64,000 bases of DNA from Corynebacterium yudongzhengii. Lineage in GTDB: Bacteria > Actinomycetota > Actinomycetes > Mycobacteriales > Mycobacteriaceae. Each line of letters starts with the position of its first letter. Within the stretch, counting starts at the first letter, position 1. Below the pieces are notes generated by a model that was not told the origin of the DNA, did no database searches, and saw only the letters and a program-made list of their open reading frames with translations. Shown one piece after another: positions 42,713 through 51,998 of the stretch. The position numbers and the translations under genes are program-made. Location: NCBI RefSeq assembly GCF_003065405.1, contig NZ_CP026947.1, forward strand, positions 62,001-126,000, written 5' to 3'.

Positions 42713-44641
42713 TTACCAGATGGTCACCCGGTCGGCGGGGGCGAGGTAACCCTCGTCGTCCTCCGCGAACTCGGGGAAGGCCTTGTAGAACTCGTCGATG
42801 TTCGCGACCACCTGGTTGCAGCGGAACTCCGCCGGCGCGTGCGGGTCGATCGCCAGGTACTGCTGCTGCATCTCCGGGCGGATCGCCGTGCGCCACACGC
42901 GCGCCCACGCCAGGAAGAGGCGCTGCAGGCCGGTAAACTTCCGGCCCTGAATATCGGGCGAGCCTTCGGCGATGTCGAACTCGCTGGGCTCGTCCTCGCC
43001 GTGGGCCTCGACGTATTTCTGATACGCGACCACCGCGATGCCTAGCCCGCCGAGGTCGCCGATGTTCTCCCCGAGGGTGAACTCTCCGTTCACGCCGCGG
43101 GTCTCGATTCCCTTCTCCTGCAGAACCTGGGGCACCAAACCGTCGTATTGATCCACGAGCTTGCTGGTCAGCTCGTTGAACGCGGCGCGATCATCGTCGT
43201 TCCACCAGGATTCGAGGTTGCCGTGGCCGTCGTAAAGCGATCCCTGGTCGTCGAAGCCGTGGCCGATCTCGTGGCCGATGACCGCGCCGATCGCGCCGAA
43301 GAGCTCCGGGGTGTCGAAGGAGGGGTCATAGAACGGCGCCTGGAGGATCGCGGCGGGGAACGTCACGTCGTTGACCACGGGGTTATAGAAGGCGTTGACG
43401 GTCTGCGGGGTGGTCACCCACTCGTCGCGATCCGCCGGCTTGCCGATCTTGCCCAGCTCATAGTCGTGCAGATACTGAGCGCCGGCGCGGACGTTATCGA
43501 GAAGGTCGGCGCCCGCGGACTGAAACTCGAGGCCCTCGTAGGAGCGCCACTTGTCGGGGTATCCGATCTTCGGGCGGAACTGTGCGAGCTTCTCCAGCGC
43601 CTTCTGCTTCGTCTCGTCGGTCATCCAGTCGAGCGCCTGGATGCGCTCGTGGTAGGCCTTGAGCAGGTAATCGACGAGCGTGAGCATCTCCTTTTTGGAG
43701 CTGGCCGGGAAGTACGTATCCACATAGACCCGGCCGATCTCCTGGCCCACCAGCGACTCCGCGAGAGAAACGCCGCGCTTCCAGCGGGCCTTCTGCTCCT
43801 TCGCACCGGACAGCCGCGTGCCGTAGAACTCGAAGTTCTTCGCGCTGACCTCCTCCGGCAGCACGCCGGCCCGCGAGCGCAGGATGTGCCACGTGCCCCA
43901 CAGCTGCCAGTCGGCGAGGCGGTCGTCGCTAAGCAGCGACGCCAGGTGATCGAGGTAGCTGGGCATCATGCTGACGACCTCGCCGGCGGGCATCCCACCG
44001 GCGCGCAGCAGCTCCTGGATGATGCCCGGCAGCGAGGACAGCTCGACCTTGTTATAGGTCTTCACCGCGTCGCGAGAGGCCACCACATCCCAGTGACCTG
44101 CGGCGATCTCCTTTTCCAAGCGGACGGTGCGCTCGGCGGCGGTGGCGGCGTCCAGCCCGAACAGGCGCGCCGGGTCGAGGAAGCCGAGCATCGTGGCGAC
44201 GTGCTCGCGATACGCCTCGAGCGTCTCCGCGTGTGCCTCGTCGCGGTAGTAGGCCTCATCCGGAAGCCCGAGGCCCGACTGCACCACATACGCGATGGCG
44301 TCTTCCGAGCCCGAGTCCTTCTCGACCCAAAAAGTCACCGGCGCCCCCACCCCGCGGCGCTCCAGTTCCCCGAGGCGACGGGCGAACTCCGTGACATCGC
44401 GGGCCGTGAGGCGGTCGAGGTCGTCGTCAAGCGGGGCGAGCCCGGCGGCGTCGACCCCGGCGGTGTCCATAAACGAGGCGTAGAGGGTGCCAGCCCGGCC
44501 CGTGTCCGTCTCCACGAGGCCATGCACCTGCTTCTCGGCGGTGTCCCGCAGCTGGTGGAAGGTGCCGTCCACGCCGCGGTCGTCGGGGATCACGTGCTTA
44601 TCGAGCCAAGGTCCGTTGACGTAGCGGTAAAGATCATCCAT
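42713..44641 (-). CDS. M13-family metallopeptidase (PepO/neprilysin-like)
   Basis: A 642-residue zinc endopeptidase. HEIGHGFDDQGSLYDGHGNLESWW (about residues 456-480) holds the HExxH ligands, with the third ligand in NGEFTLGENIGDLGG (ExxxD). NAFYNPVVNDVTFPAAILQAPFYD is the NAFY substrate-binding segment, and DPHAPAEFRCNQVVANIDEFYKAF is the conserved C-terminal block. No signal peptide or membrane anchor is seen at the start (MDDLYRYVNGPW), so it is probably cytoplasmic. ATG 44641. Confidence 0.94.
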   Translation of the reverse strand: MDDLYRYVNGPWLDKHVIPDDRGVDGTFHQLRDTAEKQVHGLVETDTGRAGTLYASFMDTAGVDAAGLAPLDDDLDRLTARDVTEFARRLGELERRGVGAPVTFWVEKDSGSEDAIAYVVQSGLGLPDEAYYRDEAHAETLEAYREHVATMLGFLDPARLFGLDAATAAERTVRLEKEIAAGHWDVVASRDAVKTYNKVELSSLPGIIQELLRAGGMPAGEVVSMMPSYLDHLASLLSDDRLADWQLWGTWHILRSRAGVLPEEVSAKNFEFYGTRLSGAKEQKARWKRGVSLAESLVGQEIGRVYVDTYFPASSKKEMLTLVDYLLKAYHERIQALDWMTDETKQKALEKLAQFRPKIGYPDKWRSYEGLEFQSAGADLLDNVRAGAQYLHDYELGKIGKPADRDEWVTTPQTVNAFYNPVVNDVTFPAAILQAPFYDPSFDTPELFGAIGAVIGHEIGHGFDDQGSLYDGHGNLESWWNDDDRAAFNELTSKLVDQYDGLVPQVLQEKGIETRGVNGEFTLGENIGDLGGLGIAVVAYQKYVEAHGEDEPSEFDIAEGSPDIQGRKFTGLQRLFLAWARVWRTAIRPEMQQQYLAIDPHAPAEFRCNQVVANIDEFYKAFPEFAEDDEGYLAPADRVTIW

Positions 44642-44682
44642 GGCCCCGATAATAGGCGCTGGCCCGGGTAGGCTGTGGCAGT

Positions 44683-45315
44683 ATGCGCGCCGTGACTGCG
44701 AGTAGATACCAGCTGAAGCCTCGTCGTACCTTCAGCTATATCGCCATTATCGTGGCGTTTTTCACGGTGCTGATGGGCGTTCCGTGGGCGCTGATGTTAG
44801 CGATCCCGCAGGCGCAGACCGAGCGGGAGCCGGTCGTACTCTCCTCGGCGTCGCATGACATCGAAATCCCCGTGACCGTCGGCGGCGAGCAGCTGCGCTG
44901 CGCCAGCAACTTCGAAGCGATGCTGATGTTCGGCTATGACTGCGGCGACGTGCTCGTCGAATCCATCATCCACGACCAGGTCGCCGACCGTGAGCGCACC
45001 CTCCGTCGCATGATGAGCGCCAGCTCGGCGGGCTTCGTCGAGGCCGACGGAGAGGTGATCAACGTTGGCGGCACGCTGGTGCTTTTCGACGATCTCACGC
45101 ACCGCATCGGCATCCTCACCGAGATCGACGGCGGGCGCACGATGTACGCGCAGGTCCAGGACGTCGGTGCGAGCGACAGGTTCCTACCGATCACCGACGG
45201 GGTGTGGCGGGCGCTTCACGACGAACCCCTGCCCGCCGAACTCGCCGCCGCGGTGGAGGAACTCGGGGCGGGGTCGCTGTCGGAATCTCTGTCCGAATCG
45301 TGGGAGTTTCTATGA
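44683..45315 (+). CDS. Membrane-anchored hypothetical protein
   Basis: A 210-residue protein with a basic N-terminus, then one transmembrane segment (YIAIIVAFFTVLMGVPWALMLAI, ~residues 19-41), and an extracytoplasmic domain with two cysteines (LRCASNFEAMLMFGYDCGD). No family recognised. Its ATG overlaps nothing upstream. Its TGA overlaps the PrsW ATG (ATGA at 45312-45315), so it is translationally coupled to it and could be a substrate or partner. Confidence 0.72.
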   Translation: MRAVTASRYQLKPRRTFSYIAIIVAFFTVLMGVPWALMLAIPQAQTEREPVVLSSASHDIEIPVTVGGEQLRCASNFEAMLMFGYDCGDVLVESIIHDQVADRERTLRRMMSASSAGFVEADGEVINVGGTLVLFDDLTHRIGILTEIDGGRTMYAQVQDVGASDRFLPITDGVWRALHDEPLPAELAAAVEELGAGSLSESLSESWEFL

Positions 45316-46229
45316 GCCGTACGTTTTTGGTCTTCGCGATTCTCGCCACAGTGGTCGCGGTTCCGTTCATCGCCTTTAACCTGATAGTCGGGTTCCTGGG
45401 TTCCACCACCGCGGCCGGGATGGGGCTCGTGTTCTCCTTCGGGTACCTAGCGCTCATCCTCTTGGTGCTGCGGCTGACGCCCTTCTGGCCGAGGCTGCCT
45501 TTCGGGCAGACGCTGTGGTGGATGGTTGCGTCCCTGATGTGGGGCGCGGGTTTCTGCATGACGATCGTGCTGCTCACCGCCGGTCCCGCGACCTACATGG
45601 CCCAAGCCGCCGGCTGGGAAGACGCGCTGGCCTCGTTCGGCGGCGCCTACCCCGAAGAACCGGCCAAGGCGCTGGGCGTGCTGGTGATCCTGCTGGCCTT
45701 CCGCGGGCTCAACCGGCCCTGGCACGGCTTGGCGACGGGCGCCGTCGTCGGCTTGGGCTTCGAGACGATCGAGAATTTCCTCTACGGTGCCATGCTGGCC
45801 TCGCTGCACCCAGATTCGGATTTCGACGGCGTCATCGGCGCCTGGGTCCTGCGCGTCTTCGCCGGTCCTGGTCTGCACATCATCTGGACCGGGCTGGTCG
45901 GCTGGGGCCTTGGCCAGGCGCTGTTCGCGGCGCGGCGCGGCCTGCTCTGGCGCTTCGGTGTCGTCTTCGGGTGGCTCTCGGTCGCCTTCGTCGCTCACTT
46001 TTTGTGGAACTACTTGGGCTCGAACTCGGTGGCGCTCGCGACGATGGTGCTCGCCGGCGTGATTCAATACACGGCCATCGCGTGGGTGGTGTGGCGAGCC
46101 TGGCGACAGGCCAAGCGCGACCGCACCTATGTTTACACGAAAGGTGCCATTACCTCGATCAAGCAGTGGCGCGAGACAATGCCGCCGGCGCGGGGGAGGC
46201 ATCGCGTGGAGGCTGAAAGCGGGTTATGA
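45312..46229 (+). CDS. PrsW-family intramembrane metalloprotease
   Basis: A 305-residue protein with about 8 membrane segments. PrsW motifs are present: EEPAK (yPEEPAKALGVLVILL) and GLGFETIENFLYGA (FExxEN), and a His in FAGPGLHIIWTGLVGW plus a late HFLWNYLG. Family members clip anti-sigma factors or other single-pass proteins in the membrane. The start ATG 45312 is four bases before the end of the preceding gene. The 3' end overlaps the TM2 gene by 6 bp. Confidence 0.9.
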   Translation: MSRTFLVFAILATVVAVPFIAFNLIVGFLGSTTAAGMGLVFSFGYLALILLVLRLTPFWPRLPFGQTLWWMVASLMWGAGFCMTIVLLTAGPATYMAQAAGWEDALASFGGAYPEEPAKALGVLVILLAFRGLNRPWHGLATGAVVGLGFETIENFLYGAMLASLHPDSDFDGVIGAWVLRVFAGPGLHIIWTGLVGWGLGQALFAARRGLLWRFGVVFGWLSVAFVAHFLWNYLGSNSVALATMVLAGVIQYTAIAWVVWRAWRQAKRDRTYVYTKGAITSIKQWRETMPPARGRHRVEAESGL

Positions 46230-46613
46230 TTTCAGCGGAACGCCGCGCGAATCCTTGTCGTAGCCCCCGCTGCCAGTAGCGATGAAAATCAGTTCGGTGA
46301 CCCACCACGCGAACAAGATGATGATCGTAAGACCGCCGATGATCCATCCCACCCACGGGATAGGGGTGATCAGCGTGGCCAGATGCCCCAGGATTCTGAA
46401 GATCCCGCGGGTGGTCTGGCCGAGGTAGAAATTACCCGCTCCTATCCCGGAGAGGAAGAAAGTCAGAAGGAAAGCGGCTAATTTACTCTTCTGCTTCGAC
46501 GGGTGCACCGGAAGTCCGTCTTTGTCGTAGAGCGTCGTGTCTGCCGACGAGTGGACGGCTGGGTAATGGCTGGCGGCAGTCGAGTTGGACTGCTCGGGGC
46601 TGGGCTGCGTCAT
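46224..46613 (-). CDS. TM2-domain membrane protein
   Basis: A 129-residue protein with ~45 polar N-terminal residues, then two membrane helices of the TM2 type: KLAAFLLTFFLSGIGAGNFYLGQ and IPWVGWIIGGLTIIILFAWW. The linker GIGAGNFYLGQTTRGIFRI is the family signature. ATG 46613. Function of TM2 proteins in bacteria is not clear. It overlaps the PrsW 3' end by 6 bp in opposite orientation. Confidence 0.88.
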   Translation of the reverse strand: MTQPSPEQSNSTAASHYPAVHSSADTTLYDKDGLPVHPSKQKSKLAAFLLTFFLSGIGAGNFYLGQTTRGIFRILGHLATLITPIPWVGWIIGGLTIIILFAWWVTELIFIATGSGGYDKDSRGVPLKS

Positions 46614-46753
46614 GGGAGTTGGCCTTTCTGGGCTGCTACAAGCCCTCTTCAGAACTGGTACGAGGGCAACATTAAGAAAGCTGGCGGCGGGTGGGAATGA
46701 AAACGGGGAGCGCTCCCCATGACTGCTCTTGTGGGGCTTCGCGAGGGCTGCGC

Positions 46754-46771
46754 ACTATGCGGCCGCATAGT
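46754..46771. repeat. 18-bp intergenic palindrome, copy 7 (core GGCC)
   Basis: ACTATGC-GGCC-GCATAGT. The gap 46614-47179 also contains a GGGGAGCGCTCCCC palindrome (46705-46718), two more copies of this family and the HNH promoter. No gene is seen there. Confidence 0.85.
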
Positions 46772-46959
46772 GATATGTCGCCGTTGCGGCGTGTGCCGGG
46801 GGTAGTTTTCGCAAGAAAAACACGTCCGGGCCTTGACCGCAGGCGAGAAAAGGGGTTGAGGTAGAGCCACGACGAGCCGGTTACCGGAGCGTTGTCGCCT
46901 GGAGCCGCGGAGGCTCCAGAGATTTTTCTGGGCTAAGTTTCTACCGCATCCCGCTGTTT

Positions 46960-46977
46960 ACTATGCGGCAGCATAGT
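46960..46977. repeat. 18-bp intergenic palindrome, copy 8 (core GGCA)
   Basis: ACTATGC-GGCA-GCATAGT. The arms are perfect but the core is not palindromic. Confidence 0.85.
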
Positions 46978-47028
46978 TGAAAGCCGTGTCATCTCCCTTT
47001 CGAACGCCTGTATCTATTCGGGAAGACT

Positions 47029-47046
47029 ACTATGCGGACGCATAGT
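47029..47046. repeat. 18-bp intergenic palindrome, copy 9 (core GGAC)
   Basis: ACTATGC-GGAC-GCATAGT, 37 bp before the first LexA-like box of the HNH gene. Confidence 0.85.
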
Positions 47047-47082
47047 CTCTCGTATGTTTGAGCTCGGTAAATGCGCCGGAAT

Positions 47083-47136
47083 TAGAACATGTGTGTGAAT
47101 ATAATTCGAACATGTGTCCTAGTTTTGTGTTAATGT
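47083..47136 (+). promoter_or_regulatory. Two LexA-like boxes and -10 of the HNH gene
   Basis: TCGAACATGTGTCCTA (47106-47121) matches the actinobacterial SOS box TCGAACANNTGTTCGA at 12 of 14 fixed positions; TAGAACATGTGTGTGA (47083-47098) matches at 11. A -10 TAATGT (47131-47136) puts the first-named box over the -35 region, so a bound LexA would block the promoter. Confidence 0.6.
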
Positions 47137-47179
47137 AGGGTCCAACAAGCAGGCAGACAACGCCATCAGGGGGATTTAC

Positions 47180-48505
47180 ATGTATACACCGGGGGAAATC
47201 CGGGATATGCCCGCAGAAACACTCGTTCGAACGATGACGCACGTCCATCAGGAGATGACCCGATACCGGGCGGCGTTCATCCTCGCGCTCGCGGATTTTC
47301 ACGCCCGTGGGCTCGCTAAAGAGCGTGGCGCCCCGTCGACGCAGATATGGCTTCGCCGGCACCTAGGCATCGCAGAATCGACCGCCTGGGAATACCTGCG
47401 CCTCGGCAAACTGATGCATGAATTCGAGCTCGCTGGCCAGGCTTTTCTCGACGGCGAGATCGGCTACACCGCCTGCCGCCTCATCTCCGCCCACCTCACG
47501 TGCGACAACGAACAACGCCTCGTCGAACTGGCCAGGACACTGACTCTCACGGAACTCGAAGCCGTCTTGGCTGGGGCCGATAAAGCAGATAAACAGCCCA
47601 GGCAGGAGAGCTTTCACCTCGGCTATGACGACGAAGGGTGGCTCACCGGCAGCTTCCGCCTCAACCCAGAGCACGGCGCAGCGCTGAAAGCTGCCCTCAA
47701 GATCGCTGAGCTAGCCAGCATCCGCGGCCTCGAGGACATTGACCCCGAGGTCCTTGCCGACGATGACGCGCTCGACGAAGCACTCGCCGAGGCAGAAAAG
47801 ACGCCCGAGGCGGCACCGGCAGAGAACCCGCCGGCCAGCGGTTTCGGTGCACCGCTGCGGCAGCACATGCTCGGGGCATTCCTATCGATGACCTCGATGG
47901 TGCGCTCGAACCCCACCAGCCCGCTGAGAGCGCCCGGCACCCAAGTCAACCTCATGATGACGGAAGACGGCCGGCCGTATATGCCGGAAAACCCGGCCGC
48001 CCGCGCTCCAGACCTCGTCGCCGCCGCCTTCAACGGCATGCTGCGCGCCCACATGCTCGACTCCGATGGCACCACCATCATGGTCTCCCGGCCGCGGCGG
48101 CTCGCCAGTGACCTGCAGGTCCGCGCGCTCGTGGCCCGCTGGGGATTCCAGTGCGCCATGCCGGGATGCAACCACTCCCGCTTCCTCGAGATGCACCACA
48201 TCGTCTGTCACCACCACGGAGGCCCCACGGCCGTGTGGAACATGATGCCGCTGTGCGCGGCCTGTCACTCGCTGGTCACCGCGGGCGTCGTCATCGTCGA
48301 GCTGGACGACAGGGACCGGTCGATGGTGTACTTCCGCTTCCCCGATGGGACCACGTTCTTCTCCAAAAACAGATCCACCCCGATGATTCTCCATCGGGGT
48401 GGATTCGAAGAAGTGGAGGAGACGAAGGTCCTCGCCCTGACCGGCGACAGCTTCGACGACGCGGAATTCCCAGCGGCCGAGGAGACCGAGGAGGAACCCG
48501 AGTGA
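47180..48505 (+). CDS. DUF222/HNH endonuclease (13E12-repeat-like)
   Basis: A 441-residue protein. The N-terminal DUF222 domain (about residues 15-200) holds the LAKERGAPSTQIWLRRHLGI and YTACRLISAHL blocks. The HNH domain at about 324-370 has CAMPGCNHSRFLEMHHI, GGPTAVWNMMPLCAACHSLV. This is the mycobacterial 13E12/HNH family, often multi-copy. A glutamate-rich linker and an acidic tail (EFPAAEETEEEPE) frame the core. ATG 47180 has AGGGGG 6 nt upstream. It ends next to the convergent emb gene. Probable role in DNA damage or mobile-DNA metabolism; SOS control is suggested by the promoter. Confidence 0.9.
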   Translation: MYTPGEIRDMPAETLVRTMTHVHQEMTRYRAAFILALADFHARGLAKERGAPSTQIWLRRHLGIAESTAWEYLRLGKLMHEFELAGQAFLDGEIGYTACRLISAHLTCDNEQRLVELARTLTLTELEAVLAGADKADKQPRQESFHLGYDDEGWLTGSFRLNPEHGAALKAALKIAELASIRGLEDIDPEVLADDDALDEALAEAEKTPEAAPAENPPASGFGAPLRQHMLGAFLSMTSMVRSNPTSPLRAPGTQVNLMMTEDGRPYMPENPAARAPDLVAAAFNGMLRAHMLDSDGTTIMVSRPRRLASDLQVRALVARWGFQCAMPGCNHSRFLEMHHIVCHHHGGPTAVWNMMPLCAACHSLVTAGVVIVELDDRDRSMVYFRFPDGTTFFSKNRSTPMILHRGGFEEVEETKVLALTGDSFDDAEFPAAEETEEEPE

Positions 48506-51500
48506 TTAGTCCTCGCGGATCTTCATGTCGGACTCGTGCCAGAGGCCCGAACGGACGATCTCCTCATGGTTGATTACGGCCTTATCGGGCTCGTTGCCCT
48601 CGGAATCGCGGCGCAGCTGGTAGCGCTCAAGGGAGCCCCAATCGCGCTGCCAGTCGTTCGCGGCGTAGCTGGGGATCTCATACGAGGTGTTGACGGCCTC
48701 CGCCGTGGCCATCGCGCCGCCACCGTAGAAGTCCTGGAACCCAGACAGAGCCTCCCTACCGGGGTCATCCGGCGAGATGCGGTACTCGGGGATCTCGGTC
48801 ACGCCGGCATAGTGATCGAAGCTGCGCTGCTCCGGGAACTGCAAGGCGACCGGCCAGTCCAGCAGAGCCGGCGGGGTGTCGTCGATCTCGTCCGACATCT
48901 GCGACAGCTCCGGAATACGCGGCGGGGTAAAGGCCAGCCAGGTGTCCGGATCCAGCGACGTGTCCTCGGCCACCAGGCGAATGGTATCGGTCTCCTCAGG
49001 CAGCGCGTCGAGCGGCAGTCGCAGGTTACGCCACGTCGGGGCCAGGCCCGGATCGAGAAGCTGAGCCTCACCGAGCACCTCGGGCTGGCCGGAGCCGTCG
49101 CTCTTACCGAACTCGACGACGAGCTTCTCACCCGGCTGCTCGATGCCGTCACGGTCCGTGTGGGCGATCCTGCCCGCCGCGGAGACCACCAGCAACGGGG
49201 TGTTCTCCTGGATCTCGGGCAGTTCGTACCACGCGGTCGTCGTCTTCGCCGCCGTAGTCGGAGTCTCCGTCCACGAACCGACGACCGGAATCTCCGCAGG
49301 ATCCAGGTGGAACGGCAGGTGGGCAAAGGAACCGTTCACGCCCGCCCCGGCGCGCACGCCGCCGGCGGTGTCTTGGGTCTGCTGTTCGTCGTCAGTCGAC
49401 CCAGTCGTCGAGGTGTCCTCGTCCGTGTCCGTGGTTCCCGAAGTGGAATCCTCGTCGTCGCCGGTGGATCCCGTTGTCGTGTCGGCATCGTTGTCGGTAG
49501 CCGTGGAACCCGTGGTGGCGGCGTCTTCGGCACCGTTGTCGCTGCCGATGGCGCCGACATTAGCGGCGTCGGTGCTATCGGAGGTGATCGTGCCGGGCAC
49601 ACCGTTGGGGCCGAAGCCCACCGTGTCCTCGTCTTCGAGCGAGTCGCCGAAGTCGACGTCGTCATTAAGCGGGGTGAGGAAGGAATCGTTGGTGTTCGTC
49701 TCCAGCAGGGTGTCGCCGGCCAAATGCGAGGTGTCGCCCGTCAACGAGCGCAGGTTGCCCAAACCGACGGTATACGCCGGGTACTGGTCGACGAAAGCCT
49801 TGACGAAGCTGGCCATCGCGAAGAGCACCACGAGGATGGACACCAGCGCCACCGGGGCGGTCATGGCGGTCGCCCACCGGCCGGCGTGCTGGCGGTCGCG
49901 GGCGTCGAAATCCTCGACCGTGCCGGCCTTGATGGCCTGGGCGCGCGTGTACTCGTGGCGGAAGGTCTGGAAGATGCCAAACGCCAAGATCAAAAGGGAG
50001 ATCAGCAGGATGATCGAGGTGAACTCGATACCGCTGATCTGTGGCTTCTTGTCCCACCACGGCACCCCGTAGGCGGAGATGTACCACCAGCCATTCCAGC
50101 CGGCGAAGGTCAGCGCCAAAAGGAACATCACCGTGGCGAGCGCGAAGGTGCGCACCCGCGGAGAGCGGACCGCGATCTGGCTGAGCACCACCGCGCCGAG
50201 GGCGGCCACGGCGCCCGCGATGCCGGCGTAGATGCCGAAGTGGTGGGTCCACTTCGTCGGGGTGAACATGAGGAAGAACATGCTCAGGCCGACGATGAGC
50301 AACAGGCGGATCGTCGCCCCGCGGTTCACGCCCGGGATGCTGCCATTGCGGATGACTCCGTAGAGCACCAGCCCCAGGCAGGCGAACATGAGGAACATGG
50401 CAAAACGACGGGTCAGCGAGCCATCGACGGTTTCCTGGAACAGGGTGGCGTAGCGGACGTACTCCGAGTACCACTCCAACGCCGGGCCGACGGCACCGCG
50501 CACGCGGGTCGATTCCATGACGGTCGCCAACGTCTGATCGGCGAACACCGGCACCAGAACGAACGTGCCGGCGGCCAAAAACGGGCCGATGGTGCCGAGA
50601 CCAGCGCGCAGCTTCTGCTCCGGGTTGTTCTCCACGCGGCGGGCGATCATGCGGATGACAGCGGGCAGCGAGATCAAAAACACGCCGACGGCCATCAGGC
50701 CCGTGGGCCCGACGGTCAGCGTGAGAGCCGCGGTGAAAGAACCCAGCGCGGCGGGGAAGAGGCGCTGGTGGGCGATGGCTCGCTCGAAAAGCACCCAGGT
50801 CACCAGCGTGCCCAGAGCCACCATCGGCTCCGGGCGGATGCCGTTGTTAAACGGCAGCCAGAACGCCAAAAACATAAAGGCGGCAGTCCAGTGGGCGACC
50901 CGGCGGTCGTCGATATTCGCGCCGAAACGCGGCAGGATCTCGCGCGACAACAGCAGCCAGATACCGATACCGGCCAACAACGTCGGCAGCCGCATCCACA
51001 TGGAGTTGGCGCTCACCTGCGACATCAGTCCGAGCAGGTCATAGTAGGGCGTGCCGAAGGGTGCTTCGGGAACTCCGTACCAGCGGTAGAAGTTTGCCAG
51101 GTAACCGGCGTTTTCCTTCACCCGCGCCATGGTGAGGATAAAGCCATCGTCGGAGGTGTTCGCGCCGAAGATGTGCCAGAAGCCCAGGATGGCGAGGACG
51201 ATGCCGTCGAGACCCGTCACCCGGCGCCACCGGCTGTAGTCCTTATCTTGCGATGGGCGCTCGTCGCGGCCCTGGCGCCACAGTGCCCACACCGCCACCA
51301 GCGCCAGGCCGGTGCCGAGCCACATCGCCACCTGCTTGGTGATGGTCGGACTTGAGGTGAACCGAGAGTTGATTTCGACGTCCACGGCCAGGCCCGCGTC
51401 CACAAGCTCCTGGTAGTTCTCCGGGGTGTCGTCGATCTCGGTGTAGATGCCCGTGAGTTGCGGGCGCAGGTCTTCGGTGCTCTCGTCGCCGAAGTCAGTG

Positions 51501-51985
51501 CCCTCCACCGTCACGCGGGAGCCGTCGCCGGTGAACTCGATCTCCAGGGAGGCGTCGTCGCCGGCTTCGTCGAGATCCTCGGCGGAGAGGGAGATCAAGA
51601 CGTCGCTGAGTGCCGCGACGTCGATGCCGCCGTCCTCGGTCGTGTTGATGAAAAGCCCGCGGTCAGAGGCGTGCGGGCCCGACGGTGGCACGGTGGCGAG
51701 GATCAAGGATTCCTCGTCGCGCACCATGTCCGCGGCGGCGAGGGGGATCTCGGCCCGGAACTTCTCGGGCGCGACAGAGATCAGCGGCGCGTTGACCGAG
51801 TTCAGAGACTCGTTCTGCGGCCAGCTGACCGAGGACTGGACCTGATTCACGGGCAGGAAAGGAACCAGGATGAACAGTAGGAACGCGGCGATGCCGGAGA
51901 CGGCGCCGAGCGTGGCGAGCGGAGAGCTCACCCGCCCCGGCAATACGCCTGTGGCAGGTGTGGCAGGTGTGGTTCTTGTGGACAT
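48506..51985 (-). CDS. emb: Arabinosyltransferase Emb
   Basis: A 1159-residue GT-C membrane enzyme that extends arabinan on arabinogalactan using decaprenylphosphoryl-arabinose; the family is the target of ethambutol. The N-terminal part has one helix and a periplasmic domain (EVNSRFTSS-like, ending KQVAMWLGTGLALV). The catalytic loop SDDGFILTMARVKENAGYLANFYRWY follows, and about a dozen helices in all. The C-terminal carbohydrate-binding domain contains an unusual ~90-residue Thr/Asp/Ser-rich insertion (about residues 785-875). The single emb gene is as in Corynebacterium. Separated by 13 bp from upstream aftA. Confidence 0.95.
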   Translation of the reverse strand: MSTRTTPATPATGVLPGRVSSPLATLGAVSGIAAFLLFILVPFLPVNQVQSSVSWPQNESLNSVNAPLISVAPEKFRAEIPLAAADMVRDEESLILATVPPSGPHASDRGLFINTTEDGGIDVAALSDVLISLSAEDLDEAGDDASLEIEFTGDGSRVTVEGTDFGDESTEDLRPQLTGIYTEIDDTPENYQELVDAGLAVDVEINSRFTSSPTITKQVAMWLGTGLALVAVWALWRQGRDERPSQDKDYSRWRRVTGLDGIVLAILGFWHIFGANTSDDGFILTMARVKENAGYLANFYRWYGVPEAPFGTPYYDLLGLMSQVSANSMWMRLPTLLAGIGIWLLLSREILPRFGANIDDRRVAHWTAAFMFLAFWLPFNNGIRPEPMVALGTLVTWVLFERAIAHQRLFPAALGSFTAALTLTVGPTGLMAVGVFLISLPAVIRMIARRVENNPEQKLRAGLGTIGPFLAAGTFVLVPVFADQTLATVMESTRVRGAVGPALEWYSEYVRYATLFQETVDGSLTRRFAMFLMFACLGLVLYGVIRNGSIPGVNRGATIRLLLIVGLSMFFLMFTPTKWTHHFGIYAGIAGAVAALGAVVLSQIAVRSPRVRTFALATVMFLLALTFAGWNGWWYISAYGVPWWDKKPQISGIEFTSIILLISLLILAFGIFQTFRHEYTRAQAIKAGTVEDFDARDRQHAGRWATAMTAPVALVSILVVLFAMASFVKAFVDQYPAYTVGLGNLRSLTGDTSHLAGDTLLETNTNDSFLTPLNDDVDFGDSLEDEDTVGFGPNGVPGTITSDSTDAANVGAIGSDNGAEDAATTGSTATDNDADTTTGSTGDDEDSTSGTTDTDEDTSTTGSTDDEQQTQDTAGGVRAGAGVNGSFAHLPFHLDPAEIPVVGSWTETPTTAAKTTTAWYELPEIQENTPLLVVSAAGRIAHTDRDGIEQPGEKLVVEFGKSDGSGQPEVLGEAQLLDPGLAPTWRNLRLPLDALPEETDTIRLVAEDTSLDPDTWLAFTPPRIPELSQMSDEIDDTPPALLDWPVALQFPEQRSFDHYAGVTEIPEYRISPDDPGREALSGFQDFYGGGAMATAEAVNTSYEIPSYAANDWQRDWGSLERYQLRRDSEGNEPDKAVINHEEIVRSGLWHESDMKIRED

Positions 51986-51998
51986 AGCAGAAATGATA

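Noticed and set aside
48536..51355. 939-residue plus-strand open frame over emb
   Set aside because: It is fully antisense to a clear emb gene and has the Arg/Gly/His-rich composition of a GC-driven shadow frame.
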